From Candidatus Lachnoclostridium avicola (GTDB taxonomy: Bacteria > Bacillota > Clostridia > Lachnospirales > Lachnospiraceae): a DNA stretch of 64,000 nucleotides. Made by a program: the position numbers and the translations under genes. The DNA is taken from contig DXFM01000048.1 of the NCBI GenBank assembly GCA_019114465.1, positions 1 through 64,000 on the forward strand, given 5' to 3'. Positions 44,870 to 53,445 of this stretch are shown here, in pieces (position 1 is the first letter of the stretch; each line of letters opens with the position of its first letter). The notes below the pieces were generated by a model that saw only the letters and a program-made list of their open reading frames with translations, made no database searches and was not told the origin of the DNA.

Positions 44870-44898
44870 ATGACAAGAGGCGGAATTTATGGTAGGAT
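44870..44898 (+). promoter_or_regulatory. Putative promoter of the hprK-murB-rapZ-whiA operon
   Basis: ATGACA, a 17-bp spacer and TAGGAT lie in the gap between uvrC and hprK. Confidence 0.45.
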
Positions 44899-44934
44899 AG
44901 GACAAAAGAAGGATGGAAAGAAGGAGGGTGCATT

Positions 44935-45861
44935 ATGCACGGAGTTGAAATTACGGAGCTGATCAAAAAGTTTCAGTTAAAGAATATGACGCCGGATATT
45001 GACGCGGAAAAAATCGTGCTGACTCATCCGGAGGTAAACCGCCCGGCGCTGCAGCTGGCCGGATTTTTTGACCACTTTGACAATGAGAGAGTGCAGATTA
45101 TCGGAAATGTGGAACAGGCGTACATTTCCGCCATGGAGCACGATGTGAAGATCAAGCGGTATGAGCAGCTGGTGTCCAGCAAGATCCCCTGCATGGTGTT
45201 CAGCCGGGGCATTGCGCCGGACGAGGACATGATCACCGTGTGCAACTACTACGGCGTGCCCTGCCTGGTTTCGGAGAAATCCACCTCCGATCTCATGGCT
45301 GAGGTGATCCGGTGGCTGAATGTGAAGCTGGCGCCGATGATCAGCATCCACGGAGTGCTGGTGGACGTGTTCGGCGAGGGCGTGCTGATCATGGGTGAGA
45401 GCGGCATTGGAAAGAGCGAGGCGGCCCTGGAGCTGATCAAGAGAGGACACCGCCTGGTGACCGACGACGTGGTGGAGATCCGCAAGGTCAGCGACGACAC
45501 CCTGGTGGGAAGCGCCCCCGACATCACGAAGCACCTGATTGAGCTGCGGGGCGTGGGCATCATCGACGTGAAGGCTCTGTTCGGCGTGGAGAGCGTAAAG
45601 GACAGCCAGCAGATCAATATGGTGATCAAGCTGGAGGAATGGGACAAGGATAAAGAGTACGACCGTCTGGGCCTGGAGGATCAGTACACGGAATTTCTGG
45701 GCAACAAAGTGGTCTGCCACTCCATCCCCATCCGTCCCGGCCGTAACCTGGCGATTATCACGGAGACGGCTGCGGTCAACTACCGGCAGAAGAAGATGGG
45801 ATATAATGCGGCTCAGGAGCTGTACCGCAGGGTACAGGCCAACTTTGCCCACACAGACTGA
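44935..45861 (+). CDS. hprK: HPr kinase/phosphorylase
   Basis: HprK phosphorylates and dephosphorylates Ser46 of HPr and Crh, linking glycolytic state to catabolite repression by CcpA. The 308-residue protein has the Walker A motif GESGIGKS at 154-161. The catalytic region is LVTDDVVEI, followed by the family signature LRGVGIIDVKALFG. The N-terminal region (VNRPALQLAGFFDHF) is also typical. The start follows GAAGGAGGGTGC. Together with the HPr-like gene five positions on, it forms a local regulator/substrate set. Confidence 0.96.
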   Translation: MHGVEITELIKKFQLKNMTPDIDAEKIVLTHPEVNRPALQLAGFFDHFDNERVQIIGNVEQAYISAMEHDVKIKRYEQLVSSKIPCMVFSRGIAPDEDMITVCNYYGVPCLVSEKSTSDLMAEVIRWLNVKLAPMISIHGVLVDVFGEGVLIMGESGIGKSEAALELIKRGHRLVTDDVVEIRKVSDDTLVGSAPDITKHLIELRGVGIIDVKALFGVESVKDSQQINMVIKLEEWDKDKEYDRLGLEDQYTEFLGNKVVCHSIPIRPGRNLAIITETAAVNYRQKKMGYNAAQELYRRVQANFAHTD

Positions 45862-45881
45862 TCTGGAATCGGAGGAAAGCT

Positions 45882-46817
45882 ATGAAAAGTTTGCTGGAAG
45901 AACTGATCCAGGCGGCCGGTGAGGACCGGGTCAGGACCATGGAACCCATGGGCCCTCACGTGACATTCCGGGCCGGCGGAAAGGCAGATTATTTTGTGTC
46001 CCCTTCCGGAGAACAGGAGCTGGCCGGTGTGATCCGGGCCTGCTGCAGTCAGAAGACGCCCTTTTACATCCTGGGCAACGGGAGCAATCTGCTGGTGGGC
46101 GACAAAGGATACCGGGGAGTGATCATCCACATGGGAGAGGACTGGAACTTCTGCCGGTTTCAGGGCACCCGGGTCCGGGCAGGAGCGGGGATTCTGCTGT
46201 CCCGCCTGTCAAAGGAAGCCTGCCGTCTGGGCCTGTCCGGCCTGGAAGCGGCGGGGGGAATCCCGGGAACTCTGGGAGGGGCCCTGGTGATGAACGCGGG
46301 GGCCTATGGATTTGAGATGAAGGACGTGGTCCGTTCGGCCAGAGTGATGACGGAAGATGGAGAGATCCTGGAGCTGACGGCAGAGGAGCTGGGGTTCGGC
46401 TACCGCAGAAGCGTTATTCCGGAGCGGAAACTCATCGCCCTGGAGGCGGAGCTGGAGCTGACGGAAGGACAGGAGGAGGAAATCCGTGCCAGGATGGAAG
46501 AGCTGGCCGCCCTGCGCAGGGAAAAACAGCCTCTGGAGTATCCCAGCGCCGGCAGCACCTTCAAACGCCCGGAAGGATATTTTGCCGGAAAACTGATCCA
46601 GGACGCCGGGCTGAAAGGATACCGGGTGGGAGGCGCCCAGGTATCGGAAAAGCACAGCGGGTTTGTGATCAACCGGGGAGGGGCCACGGCCGGAGAGATT
46701 ATGAGACTGTGCAGAGATGTGCAGCGGATCGTCAGGGAGCAGACCGGCGTTACCCTGGAAATGGAAGTGAAGACCCTGGGAGAGTTTGAGGAGCCGGAGG
46801 AAGGAAAGCAGCCATGA
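45882..46817 (+). CDS. murB: UDP-N-acetylenolpyruvoylglucosamine reductase
   Basis: MurB is the FAD/NADPH enzyme that completes UDP-MurNAc in peptidoglycan synthesis. The 311-residue length and the lack of an extra loop indicate the Gram-positive type II form. Key segments are MGPHVTFRAGGKADYFV, ILGNGSNLLVGDKGYRG, GLSGLEAAGGIPGTLGGALVMNAGAY (cut here into family blocks), and YPSAGSTFKRPEGYFAGKLI with the catalytic serine. It overlaps rapZ by 4 bp (ATGA). Confidence 0.96.
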   Translation: MKSLLEELIQAAGEDRVRTMEPMGPHVTFRAGGKADYFVSPSGEQELAGVIRACCSQKTPFYILGNGSNLLVGDKGYRGVIIHMGEDWNFCRFQGTRVRAGAGILLSRLSKEACRLGLSGLEAAGGIPGTLGGALVMNAGAYGFEMKDVVRSARVMTEDGEILELTAEELGFGYRRSVIPERKLIALEAELELTEGQEEEIRARMEELAALRREKQPLEYPSAGSTFKRPEGYFAGKLIQDAGLKGYRVGGAQVSEKHSGFVINRGGATAGEIMRLCRDVQRIVREQTGVTLEMEVKTLGEFEEPEEGKQP

Positions 46818-47689
46818 AGCTGGTGATTGTGACTGGAATGTCGGGGGCGGGAAAGACCGTTGCCTTAAAGATGCTGGAGGATCTGGGATTTTACTGTGTG
46901 GACAATATGCCGGTCCAGCTCATGGAAAAGTTCGTGGATCTTCTCCGGGAGAACCCGGGGGAACCGGAAAATGTGGCCATGGGAGTGGATAGCCGCAGCG
47001 GGGATGAGCTTCCTCAGCTTCAGGAGGTCCTGGACCGGTGGAAGATGAGAAAAATTCCCTGCCAGATCCTGTTTCTGGACGCGTCGGATGAGGTGCTTAT
47101 CAAGCGCTACAAGGAGACCAGACGGAACCACCCCCTGGCGGGAAACGGCCGCCTGGACCGGGGAATCGCCAGGGAGCGGGAGAAGATCGCCTTTTTAAAG
47201 CGCCAGGCCGATTACATCCTGGACACCAGCAGTCTGCTCACCAGAGAGCTTCGGGAGGAGCTGGCCAGAATTTTTTCCGGCGGGCAGCCCTATGAAAATC
47301 TCTTCGTCACCGTACTTTCCTTCGGGTTTAAGTACGGAATTCCGGTGGACGCAGATCTGGTGTTCGACGTCCGCTTTCTGCCCAATCCCTATTATGTGGA
47401 AGAGTTAAAGTACAGGACCGGGGAAGAAAAACAGGTGCAGGAATATGTGATGCAGGGCGGGACCTGTGAAATATTCCTGGAAAAACTGTTTGACCTGATG
47501 GAATTTCTCATTCCCAACTACATAAAAGAGGGGAAAAACCAGCTGGTGATCGCTGTGGGCTGCACCGGCGGAAAACACCGCTCCGTCACGGTGGCGGGAG
47601 CGCTCTATGAGAAGCTGAAGGAGAAAAAAGAGCTGGGAGTGAAGCTGGAACACCGGGATATTGATAAGGATAACAAGCGGATGAGCTGA
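46814..47689 (+). CDS. rapZ: RNase adapter/nucleotide-binding protein RapZ
   Basis: This is a 291-residue P-loop protein of the YvcJ/RapZ family. Walker A is GMSGAGKT at residues 8-15. Other markers are LGFYCVDNMP, LDASDEVLIKRYKETRRNHPL, DTSSLLTRELRE, SFGFKYGIPVDADLVFDVRFLPNPY, and CTGGKHRSV. RapZ controls GlmS small-RNA decay in E. coli; the Bacillus homologue YvcJ binds and hydrolyses GTP, but its role is less clear. It is translationally coupled to murB and sits 8 bp before whiA. In Bacillus the order is yvcJ-yvcK-yvcL-crh; yvcK is absent here. Confidence 0.95.
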   Translation: MKLVIVTGMSGAGKTVALKMLEDLGFYCVDNMPVQLMEKFVDLLRENPGEPENVAMGVDSRSGDELPQLQEVLDRWKMRKIPCQILFLDASDEVLIKRYKETRRNHPLAGNGRLDRGIAREREKIAFLKRQADYILDTSSLLTRELREELARIFSGGQPYENLFVTVLSFGFKYGIPVDADLVFDVRFLPNPYYVEELKYRTGEEKQVQEYVMQGGTCEIFLEKLFDLMEFLIPNYIKEGKNQLVIAVGCTGGKHRSVTVAGALYEKLKEKKELGVKLEHRDIDKDNKRMS

Positions 47690-47697
47690 GGTGCGGG

Positions 47698-48672
47698 ATG
47701 TCATTTTCTTCCAGAGTGAAAGAGGAACTGTCCCGGCAGATCAGTCCGGCCAGGCACTGCCGGATCGCGGAGATCGCGGCGATATTAAGCCTCTGCGGCC
47801 GGATCCAGATTTCTGCAGAGGACCGCTACTGCATCAGGATCCATACGGAAAATGTGGCAGTTGCAAGAAAGTACTTTACATTATTGAAAAAAACATTTAA
47901 TATAGTTACGGATGTGACGATACGTCGTAATGTGCATCTGCGGAAGAATCACGTCTACACCGTGACCGTGGGAAATCACGAGGACGCGCTGCGGGTTCTT
48001 CAGGCTACGAAGCTCATCGGGCCGGACGGCGAGATCGGGGAAAATCTTTCCGTGATCCGGAATGTGGTCACCCAGCAGGCGTGCTGCAGGCGTGCGTTTA
48101 TCCGCGGTGCGTTTTTGGCGGCCGGTTCCATCAGCGATCCGGAAAAGTTTTATCATTTTGAGATTGTCTGTGCTGCGGAGGCAAAGGCGGAGCAGCTGAG
48201 AGAGATCATGAGCACGTTTCAGCTGGACGCCAAGATCGTAAAGCGCAAGAAATATTATGTGGTGTATATCAAGGAAGGCAGTCAGATCGTAGATGTTCTG
48301 AATGTGATGGAGGCTCCCGTTTCCCTCATGGAGCTGGAAAACATCCGGATTCTGAAAGAGATGAGAAACAGTGTGAACCGCCAGGTCAACTGTGAGACCG
48401 CCAATATTAACAAGACGGTAGCTGCTTCCGTAAAGCAGATAAGGGATATTGAATATATCCGTGATACAATTGGCTTTGAGAGTCTTCCTGAGAATCTGGA
48501 ACAGGTAGCCCAGGCAAGGCTGTTGAAGCCGGATGCAACACTAAAGGAGCTTGGGGAAGCTCTTGAACCGCCTGTGGGAAAGTCCGGTGTCAATCACAGA
48601 CTTCGCCGTCTCAGCGAACTCGCGGAAAAGCTGAGGGAACAGGCACCGGAAACGGATGTTTCCAAGGAATGA
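47698..48672 (+). CDS. whiA: DNA-binding protein WhiA
   Basis: WhiA is a conserved Gram-positive DNA-binding protein linked to cell division. The 324-residue protein has the N-terminal LAGLIDADG-like fold (MSFSSRVKEELSRQ, RAFIRGAFLAAGSISDPEKFYHFEI). The C-terminal helix-turn-helix lies around SLPENLEQVAQARLLKPDATLKEL and VGKSGVNHRLRRLSELAE. It lies between rapZ and an HPr-like gene, the same arrangement as rapZ-(yvcK)-whiA-crh in Bacillus. Confidence 0.96.
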   Translation: MSFSSRVKEELSRQISPARHCRIAEIAAILSLCGRIQISAEDRYCIRIHTENVAVARKYFTLLKKTFNIVTDVTIRRNVHLRKNHVYTVTVGNHEDALRVLQATKLIGPDGEIGENLSVIRNVVTQQACCRRAFIRGAFLAAGSISDPEKFYHFEIVCAAEAKAEQLREIMSTFQLDAKIVKRKKYYVVYIKEGSQIVDVLNVMEAPVSLMELENIRILKEMRNSVNRQVNCETANINKTVAASVKQIRDIEYIRDTIGFESLPENLEQVAQARLLKPDATLKELGEALEPPVGKSGVNHRLRRLSELAEKLREQAPETDVSKE

Positions 48673-48683
48673 GGAGGATTATT

Positions 48684-48938
48684 ATGACAAGAAAGACAAT
48701 CAGGATTGAACTCGCGTCAGGACTTGAAGCAAGACCGGTGGCAATGCTGGTGCAGATCGCCAGCCAGTTTGAAAGCAGCATCTACGTGGAGAACGGAGGA
48801 GCCCGCTTTAACGCCAAGAGCATTATGGGAATGATGACTTTGGGACTGGCCAGCGGTGAGGAGATCACTGTTAGCGCCGACGGAAAGGACGAGGAAGCGG
48901 CGATTTGCGAGATCGAGAAGTATCTGAGCACAAAATAA
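48684..48938 (+). CDS. Crh-like HPr protein with Glu at position 15
   Basis: This 84-residue HPr-fold protein starts at ATG 48684, behind GAGGAGG; the ORF track start at 48669 overlaps whiA. The PEP-phosphorylation site normally reads G-L-H-A-R-P with His15; here it is GLEARP, so His15 is replaced by Glu15. The regulatory Ser46 is kept in NAKSIMGMM. It therefore cannot act as a normal PTS phosphocarrier, but it can still be an HprK substrate, as Bacillus Crh (Gln15) is. Its position after whiA matches crh. A strong terminator ends the operon. Confidence 0.93.
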   Translation: MTRKTIRIELASGLEARPVAMLVQIASQFESSIYVENGGARFNAKSIMGMMTLGLASGEEITVSADGKDEEAAICEIEKYLSTK

Positions 48939-48990
48939 ACGGAAGGTTCTGGCCCGGCCAGATTGGAAAAGAAAAGGTTGAAAACATTTC

Positions 48991-49017
48991 GGAGACAGCA
49001 CAGGCTGTCTCCTTTTT
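48991..49017 (+). terminator. Intrinsic terminator after the HPr-like gene
   Basis: GGAGACAGC-ACAG-GCTGTCTCC is a perfect 9-bp stem followed by TTTTT. Confidence 0.92.
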
Positions 49018-49043
49018 AAATTCTGCTGACATTTCTTATGATT

Positions 49044-49742
49044 TTACATTTCCTGGCACTTCAGCTGATAGCCGATTCCGCGGATGGTTTTTAAATATTT
49101 CGGATGGTTGGGATCTTCCTCTATCTTCATGCGAAGACGGCGGATGTGGACCATGATGGTGTTGTCGTCCACCATGCTGTCATTCCAGACATTGGTATAA
49201 ATCTGCTCTTTTGTCAGAATCCGGTTGACGTTGTGCATGAAATATTTCATGAGAAGGGCTTCCTTGCTGGAAAGGGGGATCTCCTTCCCGTTTTTGTACA
49301 GCTTCATCTCGTCACAGACATACCGGAATTCCCCGGCTTTCAGAACCGTATGCCCACTGGGAGCGGACAGAGAGATCCGTCTCAGACAGGCTTTTACCTT
49401 TGCGCACAGAACCATGGTGCTGAAGGGTTTGGTAATGTAGTCATCGGCACCGATTCCCAGGGCCAGTACCTTGTCCGTCTCCGCCTGGCGGCCGCTGAGA
49501 ACGAAGACCGGGGTCAGAATCCCGTGGGTGCGCAGGTAATTAATCACCTGAAAACCGTCCATCTCCTCCATGATCAGGTCCAGGATGATCAGAGAATAGG
49601 AGCGCTGTTCTGCCAGATGCACCGCTTCGATGCCTCCAGGGGCTTCCTCTGTGGAAAATTCTTCCGCTCTCAGAACCCGGCAGATGATCCGACGGATGGC
49701 TGGATCGTCATCGACTACCAGTATATGCTGCTGTTCTGCCAT
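49044..49742 (-). CDS. OmpR/PhoB-family response regulator
   Basis: This 232-residue regulator has an N-terminal receiver domain (HILVVDDDPAIRRI; phosphoacceptor in LIILDLIMEE; lysine in DDYITKPFS). The C-terminal winged-helix DNA-binding domain spans about 130-230 (LSSKEALLMKYF, VDDNTIMVHIRRLRMKI, IRGIGYQLK). No kinase is adjacent; the nearest is the hybrid kinase at 53.4 kb, beyond the tct operon. It is divergent from tctC, so it may control that operon. A TATACT box and AAGGAG lie upstream on the minus strand. Confidence 0.92.
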   Translation of the reverse strand: MAEQQHILVVDDDPAIRRIICRVLRAEEFSTEEAPGGIEAVHLAEQRSYSLIILDLIMEEMDGFQVINYLRTHGILTPVFVLSGRQAETDKVLALGIGADDYITKPFSTMVLCAKVKACLRRISLSAPSGHTVLKAGEFRYVCDEMKLYKNGKEIPLSSKEALLMKYFMHNVNRILTKEQIYTNVWNDSMVDDNTIMVHIRRLRMKIEEDPNHPKYLKTIRGIGYQLKCQEM

Positions 49743-49891
49743 AATCGAGCTCCTTTCAGTAAACGTCTTGTTCCATTAGTATAACATGAACGCAGGGGAA
49801 AATCAGTAACGCAGGTTTACCTTACAAAAATTTAAGGAAACATAGATACCCAGTTAAGATGCACATAGTAAAATCGTATTTAACAGAAAAA

Positions 49892-49908
49892 TTGTGCAAA
49901 AAGCACAA
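49892..49908. promoter_or_regulatory. Inverted repeat just upstream of tctC
   Basis: TTGTGC-AAAAA-GCACAA is a perfect 6-5-6 palindrome 20 bp before the tctC ATG. It may be an operator or a leader hairpin. Confidence 0.4.
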
Positions 49909-49928
49909 AAAGAAAGAGAGGGAATGAG

Positions 49929-50990
49929 ATGAGGAAAAAAATGATGAAGTTGGCGGCTCTGGCCATGTCAGCGGTGATGGCACTGTCTCTGGCGGCGTGC
50001 GGAGGCGGCTCCGGCAGCGGGACATCCGGGGGCAGCGGAGACGGCGCCCAGGGAGATGAAGCGGACTGGACATGGGAGAGAAAAGTGACCCTGGTATGCC
50101 CCTGGGGCGTGGGCGGCGGCGCTGACGGCACCCTGAGACCGCTGCAGCCCCTTCTGGAAGAAGAACTGGGGGTACCGGTGGAGATTGTAAATGTGGAAGG
50201 CGCCGGCGGAGCCAACGGCGTAAACTACGCCTACAAGCAGCCGGCGGACGGCTATACCTATATGCTGGGAACCCAGTCTCTGATCATGCTGGATCTGCAG
50301 AAAATTCTGCCCATGGATTTCAAAGCAGAGTTTATTCCGGTGTCCAAGCTGGTGCACTCTATTTTGATCGTGGGATCTTCCGCGAAAGCCATGGAAGGAA
50401 AGTATACCAATTTTGATGAGTTTATTGAGTACGCGAAGAATCATCCCCAGGAACTGAGCTGCGGCATGCTCACCGCCACAGGCGCGGATTCAGTGGCCAT
50501 GAAGCAGACGCTGGCCGGCGGCCTGGGCTGTGATGTGACGGAAGTGGAGAATTACGTGAAGATCGTCAGCTATTCCAGCGGTTCTGAGATGAGTTCCGCC
50601 ATGGCCGGAGGCCACATCCATATCAGCATCAGCGGCGTGGACGAAGTAAAAGGCCTGATCGATTCCGGCGATATTGTTCCGCTGATTTCACTGTCTGAGG
50701 AGAGAATGTCCACCTACCCGGAGATCGAGTGCACGGGAGAGAAGGGCATTGATTCCTACATCGGAACCTGGAGAGGAATTTTCTGTCGTACAGATACTCC
50801 GGCGGCAGCAGTGAAGGCGATGGACGAGGCCATCAAGAAGGCCTGGGAGAGTCCGGATTATCAGGAATTCTTAAAGAACGCCGTATATCTGGACCGGGAA
50901 GGCTATCAGACGGGATCAGAATTCCAGAATCTGATCGACCAGGAGTACACTACTTTTGAAGATTACCTGAAGGGCGCGGGGCTGATGTGA
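49929..50990 (+). CDS. tctC: Tripartite tricarboxylate transporter binding protein
   Basis: This 353-residue lipoprotein has the lipobox SLAAC followed by a Gly/Ser linker. The mature part is a Bug/TctC-type binding domain: VTLVCPWGVGGGADGTLRPL, VNVEGAGGANGVNYAYKQPADGYTYMLG, and the C-terminal FCRTDTPAAAVKAMDEAIKKAW. Such proteins capture carboxylates for the TctAB membrane subunits. The start follows GAGAGGGAATGAG. It is first in tctCBA. Confidence 0.93.
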   Translation: MRKKMMKLAALAMSAVMALSLAACGGGSGSGTSGGSGDGAQGDEADWTWERKVTLVCPWGVGGGADGTLRPLQPLLEEELGVPVEIVNVEGAGGANGVNYAYKQPADGYTYMLGTQSLIMLDLQKILPMDFKAEFIPVSKLVHSILIVGSSAKAMEGKYTNFDEFIEYAKNHPQELSCGMLTATGADSVAMKQTLAGGLGCDVTEVENYVKIVSYSSGSEMSSAMAGGHIHISISGVDEVKGLIDSGDIVPLISLSEERMSTYPEIECTGEKGIDSYIGTWRGIFCRTDTPAAAVKAMDEAIKKAWESPDYQEFLKNAVYLDREGYQTGSEFQNLIDQEYTTFEDYLKGAGLM

Positions 50991-51022
50991 CAGGTTCTGT
51001 ATAATGATAAGGGGATAACAGT

Positions 51023-51544
51023 ATGGTAATAGAATTAATCGTAAACATATTGCTGCTTGGATTCTGTATTTTCTGTTTCGGCTATGTGGGGGCGACCATG
51101 CCTGTCTCGGCGGTCAATGAGCTGGGGGCGGAGCAGTGGCCCCAGGGAATCCTGATTCTGCTGATTCTGGCGATCCTGTGGAATATTTTCAAATTTTTCC
51201 GGGTTCACAAGACGGCGGAAGTGGCGGAAGCCTTTAAAGAATTTCCGGGAGATGTGGTTGGCTTTTTCAAGAGCAAGCTGTTCATCGGCATGGTGCTGGT
51301 GGTAATTATGGCTTTGGCCTACGAGCCGGTGGGATTTATGGTGACCTGCTTCGCGTTTCTTATGGCCTACGGTCTGCTTCTGGGACAGAGAAATATCGCC
51401 CTTCTGGTGGGGACTTCCCTGCTGATCACCGTGATTTTATATGTGGGCTTCTCTGTCTTTCTGGGCGTGCTCCTTCCCAGAGGAAATATTTCCTTCCTGA
51501 GAGACTTTGCACTGTTTGTGGAATCGCTGATTCCGTCGTTTTAA
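51023..51544 (+). CDS. tctB: Tripartite tricarboxylate transporter small membrane subunit
   Basis: This 173-residue membrane protein has four predicted helices (about 2-20, 43-60, 83-103, 110-150). This size and the position between tctC and tctA identify TctB. GAEQWPQGILILLILAIL near residue 35 is typical of the family. The start follows AAGGGGATAACAGT. It works with TctA to import the carboxylate delivered by TctC. Confidence 0.9.
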   Translation: MVIELIVNILLLGFCIFCFGYVGATMPVSAVNELGAEQWPQGILILLILAILWNIFKFFRVHKTAEVAEAFKEFPGDVVGFFKSKLFIGMVLVVIMALAYEPVGFMVTCFAFLMAYGLLLGQRNIALLVGTSLLITVILYVGFSVFLGVLLPRGNISFLRDFALFVESLIPSF

Positions 51545-51556
51545 GGGAGGTAGCAT

Positions 51557-53062
51557 ATGGAATTATTGACAAGTGGATTATCTGTAGTATTTCAGCCCAC
51601 AATGTTTCTGCTGATTATTTTCGCCGTGTTCCTGGGCACCCTCTTCGGGGCCCTTCCCGGAGTGTCGGCGACCATGGCTGTGACGCTGGGAATTCCGTTC
51701 ACCTACAAAATGGATGCGGTGAGCGCCATCGCCTTTCTGGTGGCCATCTACTGCGCCTCCATCACCGGCGGCGGCATGACGGCCATCCTGTTTAAGATTC
51801 CGGGCGTGCCCTCCAGCGCTCCCACCACCTATGACGGCTATCCCATGGCCCAGAGAGGAGAGGCCGGAAAGGCTCTGGGCATGCAGCTGGTCTGCTCCGC
51901 CATCGGCGGAATGTTCGCGGCGGTCTGCATGCTGCTTTTGAGCCCCCAGCTGACCCAGGCGGCGTTGAGCTTCGGCCCGTCTGAGCTGTTTGCCATTTCC
52001 TTTATGGGACTGTCCATTCTGACCAGCCTGGAGACGGACAATATCTGCCGCACCATTATCTCCGGCCTGCTGGGCCTGCTGCTGGCCTGCATCGGCCTGG
52101 ACCCGCTGCTGGGTGTGCCGAGACTGACGTTCGGGACCCGTTTCCTCACATCGGGAATTGAGATGATTCCGGTGATGATCGGATTTTTCGCTGTGACAGA
52201 GGTGTTAAAGCAGACGGCGAAGCCTTCCAAGCTGACAGCGGTGGGAGGAAACAGCAGCATGTCCGCCAAGATGCCGAGCCTGAAGGAATTCCTTTCGGTA
52301 AAATGGATTGTGGCCAGATGTTCCGTGGTGGGAACCATCATCGGCATTCTTCCCGGAGCGGGAGCCACCATCGCTTCCTTTATGTGCTATTCCATGGAGC
52401 AGAAACTCTCCAAACACCCGGAGAAATTCGGAACGGGATGTCTGGACGGCATCGCGGCTCCCGAGACCGGCAATAACGCCGCCACCGGAGGAGCTATGGT
52501 ACCCCTGCTGTCCCTGGGAATTCCCGGCGGAAACGCGGCAGCTATTATGATGTCCGCCCTGGTGCTGAAAGGCGTGACCATGGGACCTCTGCTTCTGATT
52601 GATCAGCCCCAGTTTTTGTCCGCCACCTTCGCGTCCATGTTTGTGTCCAACATTGTGATGGTGTTTGCCGCCATTGTGATCGCAAAGGTATTTGTGCAGA
52701 TTCTGAAGGTGCCCTACAGCATTCTCGGACCCACCATTATTATGATGGCCACCATCGGAGCTTACGCCACAAAGAATACGGCAGTGGATGTGATCCTGAT
52801 GGCTGTGGCAGGTCTGGCAGGGTTCCTGCTGGTAAAGTGCAAGTTCAACAGCTCCGCCATGATCCTCGGTCTGGTGCTGGGAACGATCTGCGAGTCCAAT
52901 CTGCGCCGGGCAGTGACTATCGTTCAGGGCGATACCCTGCTGGAAGCTTTCATTAATCTGTTAAAGCGTCCGGTGACCGGAATCATCATGGCAGTATGTA
53001 TCGTCGTTCTGCTGTGGCCGGTGGTTAAACCCATGGTTGCCAAAAAGGCGAAGGCAAAGTAA
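51557..53062 (+). CDS. tctA: Tripartite tricarboxylate transporter large membrane subunit
   Basis: This 501-residue protein has about 12 hydrophobic helices. Family signatures are FGALPGVSATMAVTLGIPFTY, TSSTTYDG-like PSSAPTTYDGYPMA, GTIIGILPGAGATIASFM, and ETGNNAATGGAMVPLLSLGIPG. TctA is the main permease of the sodium- or proton-coupled system. The start follows GGGAGGTAGCAT. A terminator-like hairpin lies just after its stop. Confidence 0.95.
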   Translation: MELLTSGLSVVFQPTMFLLIIFAVFLGTLFGALPGVSATMAVTLGIPFTYKMDAVSAIAFLVAIYCASITGGGMTAILFKIPGVPSSAPTTYDGYPMAQRGEAGKALGMQLVCSAIGGMFAAVCMLLLSPQLTQAALSFGPSELFAISFMGLSILTSLETDNICRTIISGLLGLLLACIGLDPLLGVPRLTFGTRFLTSGIEMIPVMIGFFAVTEVLKQTAKPSKLTAVGGNSSMSAKMPSLKEFLSVKWIVARCSVVGTIIGILPGAGATIASFMCYSMEQKLSKHPEKFGTGCLDGIAAPETGNNAATGGAMVPLLSLGIPGGNAAAIMMSALVLKGVTMGPLLLIDQPQFLSATFASMFVSNIVMVFAAIVIAKVFVQILKVPYSILGPTIIMMATIGAYATKNTAVDVILMAVAGLAGFLLVKCKFNSSAMILGLVLGTICESNLRRAVTIVQGDTLLEAFINLLKRPVTGIIMAVCIVVLLWPVVKPMVAKKAKAK

Positions 53063-53075
53063 AATAAATAGAAGG

Positions 53076-53137
53076 AAAAAGAGAGGATGTTGTGGAACCG
53101 GGCGGACCGTCCGCCTGGTTTCGCGGCACCCTCTTTT
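53076..53137 (+). terminator. Terminator-like hairpin after tctA
   Basis: AAAAGAGAGG pairs with CCCTCTTTT (one bulge). The inside contains AACC-GGCGGA-CCG-TCCGCC-GGTT. The stem ends in T residues. It separates tctCBA from the downstream kinase genes and may allow partial read-through. Confidence 0.6.
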
Positions 53138-53157
53138 GGAATGGAAAGGGACAGGCT

Positions 53158-53415
53158 GTGAATCGGAAAAAATTTAAAATCAAGATGGAGCTTGCCATGG
53201 TGAAGCCGGTGTGCGTCGGAGCCGTGCTTCTGGGCATTTTCTTTTTCGCCGCGGGCAGATGGGCGGCGGCTCTCTGCATGCTTCTGGGTTCTTATCTGTT
53301 TGAAAAATCCATGTACCGCTGTCCGGCCTGCGGTAGAAAACTGGACATGAAGTATCCTCTGCCGGCGGGATCCCGCTGTCCGTTTTGCGGGGCGCAGCTG
53401 AGGGCGAAAAAATAA
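53158..53415 (+). CDS. Small membrane protein with zinc-ribbon-like cysteines
   Basis: This 85-residue protein begins at GTG 53158, behind GGAAAGGGACAGGCT. The ORF track start at 53092 lies inside the terminator hairpin. It has two hydrophobic segments (roughly 14-27 and 31-43) and then CPACGRKLDMKYPLPAGSRC and PFCG, a two-CxxC zinc-ribbon pattern. No family is recognised. It sits between tctA and the kinase, 30 bp before the latter. Confidence 0.65.
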   Translation: MNRKKFKIKMELAMVKPVCVGAVLLGIFFFAAGRWAAALCMLLGSYLFEKSMYRCPACGRKLDMKYPLPAGSRCPFCGAQLRAKK

Positions 53416-53445
53416 GAGCTGCCGGCAGCAAAGGAGGTGGGGGGA

